This document shows positions 16,227-24,878 of a stretch of DNA of 63,669 bases, in pieces. Numbering within the stretch: position 1 is the stretch's first letter; every line of letters begins with the position of its first letter. The position numbers were made by a program, and so were the translations under genes. This DNA comes from CAYRCU01 sp964422865. GTDB taxonomy: Bacteria > Patescibacteriota > Microgenomatia > UBA8517. The DNA is taken from NCBI GenBank assembly GCA_964422865.1, contig CAYRCU010000003.1, positions 1 through 63,669 of the forward strand, read 5' to 3'. The notes under the pieces were generated by a model. The model ran no database searches. It saw only the letters and a program-made list of their open reading frames with translations, and was not told the DNA's origin.

Positions 16227-16316
16227 CACTTTCCCTCCCACTCAACAGCAAAAAGTGCCAATAAGGTGGAAAAAATAATTTTAAACACCTATAATTACGA
16301 CAATTATTTTTTAAGT

Positions 16317-17062
16317 ATGATACGGTACATCGAATCTTTCGTAAGACCATTTATCAGAGAATCCCCACCGGAATTACTCCAAAGGTGCGATGATGATCTT
16401 GTCAACGAAAAAATCGATAGCGGGTTGGATATGGATTATTTGCTCGATCATGTTCGTCTGTTCAAAAACAGAGAAAAAACAACAAGAGAAGCCTCAAGGT
16501 CACTCGCCCGTTTAGTCATTGAACTGGAAGATCAAATACCACACTATGACACGATAATTAGTGACGACGTGAGCGGCAGATTAGTGTCACTTTTCTTAAG
16601 AGAGGTTATAAAACCTACTTTGTGGCAAGCGGCAGGCATCATGACCAAAGAATCCATGAAGCAATAGATGAATTCATAGCAAGAAAAAAGCCTTCCATGG
16701 GAAAAGTATTGCTGGTTACTGAATTCATAGAAACTGGTGCCAGCATTAATTCAATAGCTGAAAGGCTAGACAGGCAAGACATTGATTTTGACATTGCGTC
16801 GGCGTCAGTTTCCAGCCGTTTTTTCAACCACAAGACTAATAAAGGGTTAAGAAGTTTATTAGAAAGACTTAGATACGGAACAGTGGGTAAGGCGGGACTA
16901 GCTTTTTACTTTTCTCAATCTTCCACAGGTGTCATAAAAGATCTTCAATCCGGAAGCGCCCACCCGGCAAAAAGAGAAGGTGCCTGCCCGCGAACTCTAA
17001 GCGAAGCAAGACAAGACATGAAATTAATGGCCACAGAAATTTTAAAGCTAATTCAAGAATAA
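16317..17062 (+). pseudogene. Phosphoribosyltransferase-like protein interrupted by a -1 frameshift
   Basis: Two overlapping reading frames together encode one plausible protein of about 248 residues. The first frame gives MIRYIESFVRPFI through YDTIISDDVSGRLVSLFLREVIK. The second resumes with TYFVASGR and continues with the PRPP-loop-like segment KVLLVTEFIETGAS and a full C-terminus. The frames join at the four-A run at 16610-16613: one added A restores a continuous frame. Options are a sequencing or assembly error in a homopolymer, a real mutation, or ribosomal slippage. The fold call rests on the paired acidic motif and the ETGAS loop; the substrate is unknown. Confidence 0.7.
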
Positions 17063-17125
17063 AGTTATTTTGGATACTTCAACATTGAAATGAAAACGCA
17101 AAGTGGTCTTTGAATCGCAGCTGTC

Positions 17126-17178
17126 ACTTGGAAATTATGGATGTTCATTATCAAACAACATCTGTACTACTGCCAAGT
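17126..17178. other. Nested inverted repeat upstream of the sulfotransferase gene
   Basis: ACTTGG (17126-17131) pairs with CCAAGT (17173-17178), and inside it GATGTT (17140-17145) pairs with AACATC (17157-17162). It could fold as an interrupted stem-loop or act as a protein-binding site. The rest of the gap 17063-17197 shows only a weak -10 box (TAAAAT, 17186-17191) 6 bases before the GTG start. Confidence 0.35.
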
Positions 17179-17197
17179 TAAAGTTTAAAATCTATGT

Positions 17198-18085
17198 GTG
17201 AAAATCGATTTTATCGGTATAGGTGCAGAAAAATGTGCCACCAGATGGTTAGGAAAATGCCTCAGTGAGCATCCCGAGATCTGTTTAGGCAGGGAAAATG
17301 GTGGAAGTGAGCTGTTTTTCTTTAATGAATATGATCCCCATTTGTTAAAGATAAAAAACTCCAAGTATTATTGGGGCCTCAAGTGGTATTTAAAGCAATT
17401 TGACCACTGTCCGGCAAAGTCGGTCAAAGGAGAAATATCTCCAACATATTTATATAGCAAAGAAAGTGTAAAGCGAATAATAAAACATTTCCCGGAGGCC
17501 AAAATATTGGTTTGTTTGAGAGATCCAACCAAAAGAGCCCTTTCACAATACTTACATGACATAAAAATTGGAATTACGCTGCCGCTTGGTTTTGAAAGAG
17601 CCTTGAAAAAAAATAAAACTTACATAGAAAAAGGAAAATACTACAAATACTTAAAAGAATATTTGCATGCGTTTGGGAGTAAAAGAGTACATGTAATCCT
17701 GGTTGATGAAATTGAAAAAAACCCCAAAAAGGTTGTGAAAGAAGTATATAAATTTTTAAATCTAAAAAACACTGAATTTGAGCCTAAAAATTTACACAAA
17801 CGCACAAATGTGGCAAAAACGACCAAATTTCCTTTGTTAAATTACATCCTAATTCAAACAGAATATTTAATTAAAAGATACAATCTTTGGTGGCTACTGA
17901 AAATCTCAGACAATTTAGGTATCAGAAAGTGTGCCTTAAATGTTAGCCATAATATCAATACAAAACCATTCGAAAAATATCCCAAAATGAAAAGCAAGAC
18001 ACGAACATGGTTAAAGAGAAAGTATTTGAAGGATATAAATCAACTGGAAAAATTAATTAAAAAAGATTTAAGCACCTGGAAATAG
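17198..18085 (+). CDS. Sulfotransferase family protein (PAPS-dependent)
   Basis: The 295 residues match the P-loop-like sulfotransferase fold. The 5'-phosphosulfate-binding region is IGAEKCATRWL at 7-17, and the 3'-phosphate-binding region is VCLRDPTKRALSQYLHD near 106-122. Members transfer sulfate from PAPS to hydroxyl or amino groups of glycans; the layout recalls heparan-sulfate-type enzymes. No PAPS synthesis gene is seen in the window. It starts with GTG, with a -10-like TAAAAT 6 bases upstream. It leads an operon whose next gene overlaps by one base (TAGTG). Sulfation of a surface glycan is the likely role (inference). Confidence 0.82.
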   Translation: MKIDFIGIGAEKCATRWLGKCLSEHPEICLGRENGGSELFFFNEYDPHLLKIKNSKYYWGLKWYLKQFDHCPAKSVKGEISPTYLYSKESVKRIIKHFPEAKILVCLRDPTKRALSQYLHDIKIGITLPLGFERALKKNKTYIEKGKYYKYLKEYLHAFGSKRVHVILVDEIEKNPKKVVKEVYKFLNLKNTEFEPKNLHKRTNVAKTTKFPLLNYILIQTEYLIKRYNLWWLLKISDNLGIRKCALNVSHNINTKPFEKYPKMKSKTRTWLKRKYLKDINQLEKLIKKDLSTWK

Positions 18086-19731
18086 TGAAAAAAACATATT
18101 CGTATATATCCATATTGTTACCTGTTTTTTTAGTATTGCTATTGTTGCTTAGTTTTTTTAGAAATATAAAATATCCGCTTTTATGGAACGATGAGGCAAC
18201 AACAGCAGTATTTGCAAGAAGTGTATTAAGAAATGGTTACCCAAAGGCACACGACGAAAAAAATAATCTCAATCCCACAATTCCGGATGATAAAAGTCTT
18301 TGTATAAAAGAAGAAATAGATGCCTATCTGTGTATTGGCTGGGGACACTACTACCTGGCAGCACCCTTTGTCTATCTGGCCGACAAAACGAACGATCTAT
18401 ACACAAAAACAGCCCTTGTTAGATTCCCTTTCTCCTTACTGGCTTTTATGGCAATATTAATGTTTCCGTTAATTGCGTTAAAAGAAATTAAGTCCTTCTC
18501 GGGTAAAATACTTTTTTACAGTGGATTCTTGGTTTTTGAGCTGCTTTCGGTGTTTTTAGCACTTCACGCTTCTCAGGTGCGTTATTATTCTTTACTTTTG
18601 TTTTTGTCCGCTTTACTGATACTTATCTATTCTCGCTACAGAATTTTTGGAGGCAATAAACATCTTTATATTGTCTTAGTACCAATACTTTTAGTCTTAG
18701 TCTTTATAAGTTATTACCCTGCTTACGCGGTATTCATTATTACATTTATCTTGCAGGAGTTTTTGTTTTTTATGACAAAAAAGAACAAATTAAAAACTGG
18801 GCTTGCCCATGTGGGTCTAACACTGTCAAGTTTAATAATCACTCTTCCCTTAATGATATTCTTTGAAACTTTTAAAATCTCCAAAGAGTATTCAAATTAC
18901 TTAACAACAAATTTATATGGAGGAAAATATACACTCACCATGTATATAAAAAATCTCCTTTCGGTCTATGAATTTTTCTTCAAACAAGAATTCCTTTTTG
19001 TGCTTTTCATCCTAAAGATGCTATTGCTTTGGATCTTGTACAAAAAAGGAAAAGATAAAATAATAAAACTGCTTAGGGAAAACAAGTCCTTACAGATCTC
19101 AAATCTCCTAACCTTATTTTTTATAAACTACATTTTTATAGTGTCCCGAATTCCCTACCTCTTCACGCGTTATTTCTATATCGAGCAGCCCATTTTGTCC
19201 TTGATCATTTTAATAGACACAGTCTTAATAATAAATTTAACAAAACCCAAAAAAGACGCACTCAAAGCCTATGCAATTTATTTTGCTTCAATCCTAATTT
19301 TGTCAGGTGCATACAAAATACAAACTTTAAGATTATATTTCTATGAATTGACACACACATATAAAGGCCCACTGGATTATGCGATTGGTTATATACATAA
19401 AAACTATGAAGATCCAGAAAAATTAATTATTGCAACAAATTATGAAGAGCTTGCCTTTATTTTCTATCTAAACAGCAGGGTAATAATAGGCGCAGTTGGA
19501 AACGAACTGGAAAAGGACATGAAAATTGAACCGGACATTATTATCCCTCGAAAAGACTGGAAAAATATAGAATATTTAGAAGATTTGCTGGCCAAGGGGA
19601 CATATGAAAAAGTTTCTTTCCCAATTTATGATTACAAATTTAACAACATCTCCGAGCTTCAGTGGCACCTGTTTAAGACAAAGTATGCAACCAGCGATGA
19701 CGAAAAACTGACAATATACTTAAAGAAATGA
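18085..19731 (+). CDS. GT-C membrane glycosyltransferase (PMT/GT39-like)
   Basis: The 548 residues contain roughly 10-12 membrane helices and a C-terminal extracytoplasmic domain (about 445-548). The first outside loop carries the acidic pair D36-E37 in LLWNDEATT, the expected catalytic site of PMT-type enzymes, which use polyprenyl-phosphate sugars. The acceptor is unknown. The GTG start overlaps the sulfotransferase stop, and the next gene, a GT2 enzyme, overlaps by ATGA. The close coupling of sulfotransferase, GT-C and GT2 suggests one pathway. Confidence 0.75.
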   Translation: MKKTYSYISILLPVFLVLLLLLSFFRNIKYPLLWNDEATTAVFARSVLRNGYPKAHDEKNNLNPTIPDDKSLCIKEEIDAYLCIGWGHYYLAAPFVYLADKTNDLYTKTALVRFPFSLLAFMAILMFPLIALKEIKSFSGKILFYSGFLVFELLSVFLALHASQVRYYSLLLFLSALLILIYSRYRIFGGNKHLYIVLVPILLVLVFISYYPAYAVFIITFILQEFLFFMTKKNKLKTGLAHVGLTLSSLIITLPLMIFFETFKISKEYSNYLTTNLYGGKYTLTMYIKNLLSVYEFFFKQEFLFVLFILKMLLLWILYKKGKDKIIKLLRENKSLQISNLLTLFFINYIFIVSRIPYLFTRYFYIEQPILSLIILIDTVLIINLTKPKKDALKAYAIYFASILILSGAYKIQTLRLYFYELTHTYKGPLDYAIGYIHKNYEDPEKLIIATNYEELAFIFYLNSRVIIGAVGNELEKDMKIEPDIIIPRKDWKNIEYLEDLLAKGTYEKVSFPIYDYKFNNISELQWHLFKTKYATSDDEKLTIYLKK

Positions 19732-20504
19732 AAATCATAATTCTCATCCCTACTTACAATGAAAAAGAAAACATAGGAGATCTTCTGAAAGATATTATTA
19801 AAAAAATAAACAAAATAAAAAAACACAAATTCGAAGTGTTAATTGTTGACAGCAGATCCAAAGACGGAACAGTAGAAATAATAAAAAAATTCCAAAAGAA
19901 CCACAAAAACATACACTTAATTTTTGATAACAAAGAGGGATTGGGAAAAGCCATGATTCAGGGCTATTTACATGCAATAAAATCACTTAAAGCAGACGCC
20001 GTGATAACAAATGAAGCTGATTTTGCATTTGATTTCAAGCACCTTCCGTATATGATAAAAAGCCTTGAGGGGGGGAATGATGTAGTGGTTGGCTCCCGCC
20101 ATGTGGGCGTAGGAAAAACAGAAGGCTGGACTACAACAAGAATTATAAATCACTGGGTAGCAAACACTCTTTTTGCAACTTGGGTAGCGGGGGTACACGA
20201 AGTATACGACCACAACGGCGCTTTCCGCGCGATTAGAGTAAAAGGCATATTGGATAAAATCGACTTCAAAAATATCCCCGCAAAGGGCTTTGGTTTCTTT
20301 TTTTATTTTCTGTATGAACTTACAAAGCTAACGGATAAATTTGATGAATTTCCGGTAACCTACCGTTTTCGCAAAAAAGGGGAGTCCAAAGTATCTTTCA
20401 ATAAAAAATATATCAAAAGATATATACGCGACATTGCCGAATACATTTTTCTCGCTCTCTTGATAAGATTAAATAAGCTAACCTCATGGATCCAAAAAAA
20501 ATAA
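19728..20504 (+). CDS. GT2 family glycosyltransferase, DPM1-like with altered metal site
   Basis: This 258-residue GT-A-fold enzyme has PTYNEKENIGD at the start, the nucleotide-binding segment VDSRSKDGT at 40-48, GLGKAMIQGY and a C-terminal region without clear membrane helices. The DxD region reads NEADFAFD at 95-102, where DPM1-type paralogues such as the one at 23652 have MDSDFQHN. The first Asp is therefore Glu, and the conserved QH is replaced. It probably still charges a lipid phosphate with a sugar, but activity or specificity may differ. It overlaps the GT-C genes on both sides. Confidence 0.78.
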   Translation: MKIIILIPTYNEKENIGDLLKDIIKKINKIKKHKFEVLIVDSRSKDGTVEIIKKFQKNHKNIHLIFDNKEGLGKAMIQGYLHAIKSLKADAVITNEADFAFDFKHLPYMIKSLEGGNDVVVGSRHVGVGKTEGWTTTRIINHWVANTLFATWVAGVHEVYDHNGAFRAIRVKGILDKIDFKNIPAKGFGFFFYFLYELTKLTDKFDEFPVTYRFRKKGESKVSFNKKYIKRYIRDIAEYIFLALLIRLNKLTSWIQKK

Positions 20505-22036
20505 AATCCAAAGATTTAATTTATCTGGCGGCACTACTTATTCTCTTTGTAGCCTTAAGGTTCAATAGCTTCTCCGCTCCCTTCGAAAGAGACGAAGGAG
20601 AATACGCATATTCAGCATGGATCATGAGGAATGGAAGCATGCCCTATAAAAACGCCTTCCTTCAAAAGCCTCCCCTGATTATCTACACCTACATTTTCTC
20701 CCAGTTTCTTTCATCCACCGCTCTCTGGCCTCCGCGCCTCTTGGCCTCGATTTTCACACTTATTTCCACCTTTCTGGTGGCTCTCATTGCAAAATCTATC
20801 TTCGGAAAAAAGTACTTTTGGCCAACCGCATTGGTTTTTACTCCCATGATAATGCTTCCAACTCTCATGCCTTTTAGCGCCAACACGGAAATTTTCATGC
20901 TCACGCCTCTCCTGGGGTTTTTATATCTATACACAACTTCTCACCCAAATCCCAAAGCCTCTCGCCTTTTTCTTGCAGGAATTCTTTCCTCCCTTGCACT
21001 CCTATATAAACCGATTTGTCTGTATGTAATTGTTTTTATTTCTCTTCTTTGGGGCCGAAGCATCCTTAAATCTCAAAAAAGCCTACTTCATTCAGTTAAA
21101 CTACTCCTTTTTTTACTTTTAGGAGGAGCCGTGACTACACTCATAATTTTAGCTCCGTTTCTTCTTACCCAAACATTCAAAGACCTTTTTCAACAGGTAA
21201 TTGTTTTTAACGGATACTACGCCAAGTCCTGGGGTATTGGTCTTGGTGGAATCATCTTCCAGTTTTCAAGGATCCTAAAGTATTACTGGCCATTGGCTAT
21301 TGTTTCTCTTATCTTCTTCATAAACCCGCCCAAAAAATGGTGGCTCCCCTTGGGCCTTACATTCTCATCAATCCTTGCTATTTACCAAAGCTACATAGGT
21401 CACTATTATCTTCTTCTTATGCCTTTCTGGTCACTTATACTCTCCTACTCATTAGTCAAACTTTCAGGTTTCAAGGGACTGGCAAAAAGAAACGTTAAAC
21501 CCGAAGCATTAGTTGCCGTCGCTGTCATTACAATGCTTTTTCCCATCCGAGCCCAATTCACACATACCCCGGAAGAGCTAAATCTTTGGGTCTATGGTAC
21601 CGCAAACCCATTTTACGAAGCACCCCTTGTCGCCCGAAAACTTTCAGAAATCACAACCCCAACAGATCCGGTTTTTATTGCCGGATCCGAGCCCGAAATC
21701 CTTTTCTATGCAAAACGAATAAGTACGTCAAAATTTGTCATAACCTATCCCTTAATAATTGATACTCCAAAAAGGCTTGACTACCAAAAAGAAGCAATTC
21801 AGGAGCTAAAAAACAAGCCCCCTCAAGCAATAGTCCTTTCCCGACGTCAACACTCAGGCCTTTGGAATGAAGATAGCCCAAGAGAATTTATTGACTATCT
21901 TTTAAAAAGTATTAATAAAGATTACAATTTAATAGGATCATATGTTTGGATCAGAAACAAAGGGTATTGGCTTGAAGATCCGAAAGAAGAAGAATTAGCC
22001 GCAAGCAGTTTGATTTTATACAAAAAAAATGATTGA
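20486..22036 (+). CDS. GT-C membrane glycosyltransferase (GT39/ArnT-like)
   Basis: The 516 residues carry about 11-12 membrane helices. The first loop has FERDEGEYAYSAW with the D36-E37 pair, and KPPLI at 61-65 fits the conserved K-P-P segment of ArnT/PMT enzymes. The C-terminal 130 residues form an outside domain. The enzyme should transfer a sugar from polyprenyl phosphate outside the membrane. The ATG lies within the end of the preceding GT2 gene (19-base overlap), and the next gene overlaps by 8 bases. Confidence 0.82.
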   Translation: MDPKKIKSKDLIYLAALLILFVALRFNSFSAPFERDEGEYAYSAWIMRNGSMPYKNAFLQKPPLIIYTYIFSQFLSSTALWPPRLLASIFTLISTFLVALIAKSIFGKKYFWPTALVFTPMIMLPTLMPFSANTEIFMLTPLLGFLYLYTTSHPNPKASRLFLAGILSSLALLYKPICLYVIVFISLLWGRSILKSQKSLLHSVKLLLFLLLGGAVTTLIILAPFLLTQTFKDLFQQVIVFNGYYAKSWGIGLGGIIFQFSRILKYYWPLAIVSLIFFINPPKKWWLPLGLTFSSILAIYQSYIGHYYLLLMPFWSLILSYSLVKLSGFKGLAKRNVKPEALVAVAVITMLFPIRAQFTHTPEELNLWVYGTANPFYEAPLVARKLSEITTPTDPVFIAGSEPEILFYAKRISTSKFVITYPLIIDTPKRLDYQKEAIQELKNKPPQAIVLSRRQHSGLWNEDSPREFIDYLLKSINKDYNLIGSYVWIRNKGYWLEDPKEEELAASSLILYKKND

Positions 22037-23642
22037 AAAACTTACAAAAGGCAAAAATCCTTACCTGGTTATTGCGTCTCTAATATTCTTGGTTTACTTC
22101 AGAAGCTTGTTTTTTAATTTTACATATCTTGACGACAACGTTTTGATCTTAGACAACATATTTTTCTTAAAGAACATCAACAACATCTCTAAAGCATTTC
22201 AGCTGGAAGTCTTTCATGTCCTTCATTCCTCAGCTGCATACTACCGCCCAATGCTTACGGTTTCTTTTATTTTTGATGCTCAACTTTCGGGAACCAACCC
22301 TTTTATGTATCATCTGACAAATATATTGATCCACATGGCAGTCTCATGTCTGCTTTTTCTTTTTTTAATTAAACTGGATTTGAGAAAAGATTTATCTCTC
22401 CTCTTTTCAGCCCTTTTTGCAGTTCACCCAACACTAACCCAGGCAGTAAGCTGGATACCCGGGAGAAACGACTCTCTCCTCGCGCTTTATCTTCTTTCTT
22501 CCTTTCTTTCCCTGCATTACTATCTTGAAACAAAAAAGAATAAATGGTTGGCCATGCACTCAATATTCTTCGCCCTGTCGGTTTTTACAAAAGAATCCGC
22601 CGTCATTTTTCCCGTATTCCTTGCCTATTATTTATTGGTCATAAAAAGAAAGCAGATGTTTTCAGGCAAACTTACCAATCTTTATGTCATTTGGCCATCC
22701 ATTGCTTTTGTCTGGTTTCTTATGCGCTCCTCTGCCCTCGTAAATCCGGTTGGGTATACCCCAATGAGTATAATTCAGACAATTACAAAAAACTCACCGG
22801 CCGTATTTCTTTTTTTAGGTAAAGTGTTTTTTCCGATAAATCTATCAGTGCTCCCCATATTGCAAGATTCAACGCTGGTTTATGGATTTGTCGCCAGCTT
22901 AATCATTTTTGTTCTGGCAATAATTTCCCGCAAGAATTACAAAACATCACTCTTTGGCTTAGCTTGGTTTTTTCTATTCCTTATTCCTTCATTCGTAAGA
23001 CCGTCTGACACATACACGGCGGATTTTATTGAACACAGAATCTATGTTCCCCTAATCGGCCTAATCATTTTTTTTCTAGTTAACCCCTTGGTGCAAAAAA
23101 TAAATCTTTCAAATAAAATTTACATAACATTTTTTTCCTTCCTAATTGTCATTTTCTCAGTCTTAACAATTATTCACTCGACCAATTTCTCAAATCCGAT
23201 CAATTTTTGGCAGAACGCAGTTAACACTTCTCCTCATCATCCGCTTGCCCAAAAAAACCTTGGCGCAATGTATTATCTTGACGGGGATCTTGACAAAGCG
23301 GAAAAATATTATCGCCAGGCACTTGAGCTTAATCCCGCTGAAACAATGGTTCACAACAATCTTGCGGTAATATACCTTGACAAAAAAGACTTTCAAAACG
23401 CGCTCAAAGAACTTGATGAGGAAATAAAAATAAATCCTCTTTACGATAAGGCCCACTATAACTACGGCCTTGTTTACTGGACGCTGGGCGAGAAAGAAAA
23501 AGCGGAAAAATCTTGGTTAAAAACTTTGGAAATTAATCCTAATCACACAACAGCTCTCTACAACCTTGCTGTCTATTACAAAGAAATTGGAGAAATAGAA
23601 AAGTCAAACTACATCCTTGCTATTTTAAAACAGAAAACATAG
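22029..23642 (+). CDS. TMTC-like membrane glycosyltransferase with C-terminal TPR repeats
   Basis: The 537 residues have about 10 membrane helices and a C-terminal domain of 3-4 tetratricopeptide repeats (about 405-530; units contain NLGAMYYLDG, NLAVIYLDK, NYGLVYWTLG, NLAVYYKEIG). The first loop carries YLDDNVLI with D35-D36, followed by YYRPMLTVSF near 71 and AVSWIPGRNDS. This architecture matches the TMTC O-mannosyltransferases (GT105), known mainly from animals, where the TPRs bind protein acceptors. That hints at a protein substrate here (inference). It overlaps the preceding GT-C gene by 8 bases. Confidence 0.82.
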   Translation: MIEKLTKGKNPYLVIASLIFLVYFRSLFFNFTYLDDNVLILDNIFFLKNINNISKAFQLEVFHVLHSSAAYYRPMLTVSFIFDAQLSGTNPFMYHLTNILIHMAVSCLLFLFLIKLDLRKDLSLLFSALFAVHPTLTQAVSWIPGRNDSLLALYLLSSFLSLHYYLETKKNKWLAMHSIFFALSVFTKESAVIFPVFLAYYLLVIKRKQMFSGKLTNLYVIWPSIAFVWFLMRSSALVNPVGYTPMSIIQTITKNSPAVFLFLGKVFFPINLSVLPILQDSTLVYGFVASLIIFVLAIISRKNYKTSLFGLAWFFLFLIPSFVRPSDTYTADFIEHRIYVPLIGLIIFFLVNPLVQKINLSNKIYITFFSFLIVIFSVLTIIHSTNFSNPINFWQNAVNTSPHHPLAQKNLGAMYYLDGDLDKAEKYYRQALELNPAETMVHNNLAVIYLDKKDFQNALKELDEEIKINPLYDKAHYNYGLVYWTLGEKEKAEKSWLKTLEINPNHTTALYNLAVYYKEIGEIEKSNYILAILKQKT

Positions 23643-23651
23643 TATTAAACC

Positions 23652-24809
23652 ATGGCTGATTTGCCCAAAATTGTGATCATAATGCCCACCTACAATGAGG
23701 CAAAAAATATTGGTCCCATGATAGAGGAGCTTGTGGGAAAGGTATTTCCCAAAATAAAAGGTGCTGACATGCACCTTCTTATTGTTGACGATAATTCTCC
23801 GGATGGCACGGGAAGCATTGTCAATAAATATATGGAAAAATTCAAAAATCTACACCTTCTTTCAGGTCAAAAACAAAAAGAAGGGCTCGGTAAGGCATAT
23901 GCCAGAGGCATGAAGCATGCTATGCATAAGCTCAGGGCAGATGCAGTCATGGAAATGGACAGCGATTTTCAACACAATCCCGAGGAAGTCCCCGCAATGG
24001 TTAAGGCTTATCTCGATGGGGCAGACTACGTAATAGGAGCACGTTACATAAAAGGCGGCTCAATCCCCAAGGCCTGGCCGCTTTCAAGAAAGATGATGAG
24101 TTTTTTCGGGAACCTCTTTATTAGAATTGTTCTTATTAAACCCAAATTGCACGATCTTACAACAGGTTTCCGTTTAACAAAAGTAAAGGGTGTTTTAGAT
24201 CAAATCGACCTGGACAACTTGATGGAGATTAAGCGCTTTGCCTACAAAGTTGATCTTCTCAATCAAACAGTAGCTCTCTCAAAAAAAGTTACAGAAGTGC
24301 CCATTCACTTTGGTGAGCGGAAGATGGAAACAAGCAAATTCAATCTCAAGGAACTTGTTGCAACCTTTAAAGTAGCAATTGTTATTAGATTAAAGGAGTC
24401 TCAAAGATTTATTAAATTCGGCACAGTCGGGTTCATAGGATATCTTGTAAACGCAATAAGCCTCCACTACATAGCAAGAACAGGTGTCCCGGAAGCCGTC
24501 GCCTGGGCAGGCTCCACCGAATTGGCAATCATCTCAAATTTCACCCTGAATAATATCTGGACATTCAAAAGTGAAAAAATATCGGGAATAGGGAAACTTG
24601 TAAATAAATTCATTCAATTTAACGGCACTTCTCTGGGCGCTCTTGTTATCCAAACCGTTGCGGGGTCCATCGGCGTATCAATGCTGGGGCAAGAATACAG
24701 GCAAATCCTCCTTCCGTTTATAGTTGTCTTCTTGGTTCTTCCCTATAACTATCTTGCCTACAACCTTGTTATTTGGCGCACGTGGCGTCTTCCGGGAAAA
24801 CGCAAGTAA
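23652..24809 (+). CDS. DPM1-like polyprenyl-phosphate glycosyltransferase fused to a GtrA domain
   Basis: The 385 residues comprise a GT2 catalytic domain (1-245) with MPTYNEAKNIG, VDDNSPDGTG at 45-54, MDSDFQHNPEEVP at 102-114 and TTGFRLTKV, then a GtrA-like domain of four helices (about 250-380) beginning FIKFGTVGFIGYLVN. DPM1-type enzymes transfer a sugar from GDP- or UDP-sugar to polyprenyl phosphate, and the GtrA part may flip or anchor the product. This gene is the best candidate for supplying lipid-linked donor to the GT-C enzymes around it. A TAGTAT box overlaps the upstream stop, 6 bases before the ATG. Confidence 0.9.
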   Translation: MADLPKIVIIMPTYNEAKNIGPMIEELVGKVFPKIKGADMHLLIVDDNSPDGTGSIVNKYMEKFKNLHLLSGQKQKEGLGKAYARGMKHAMHKLRADAVMEMDSDFQHNPEEVPAMVKAYLDGADYVIGARYIKGGSIPKAWPLSRKMMSFFGNLFIRIVLIKPKLHDLTTGFRLTKVKGVLDQIDLDNLMEIKRFAYKVDLLNQTVALSKKVTEVPIHFGERKMETSKFNLKELVATFKVAIVIRLKESQRFIKFGTVGFIGYLVNAISLHYIARTGVPEAVAWAGSTELAIISNFTLNNIWTFKSEKISGIGKLVNKFIQFNGTSLGALVIQTVAGSIGVSMLGQEYRQILLPFIVVFLVLPYNYLAYNLVIWRTWRLPGKRK

Positions 24810-24864
24810 GATTTTATACGGCTCTTGCCCACAAAACGGGACTGTTTGAGAGACATTAGTATTG

Positions 24865-24870
24865 TATAAT
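24865..24870 (+). promoter_or_regulatory. -10 box, leaderless start
   Basis: A perfect TATAAT lies 8 bases before the ATG at 24879. There is no Shine-Dalgarno sequence, and the predicted transcription start is at the start codon. The preceding 24810-24864 shows no clear terminator. Confidence 0.55.
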
Positions 24871-24878
24871 ATGGGTTC

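Noticed and set aside
16071..16316. N-terminal extension of the phosphoribosyltransferase-like frame
   Set aside because: It would run antisense through trmD; the ATG at 16317 starts the recognisable protein.
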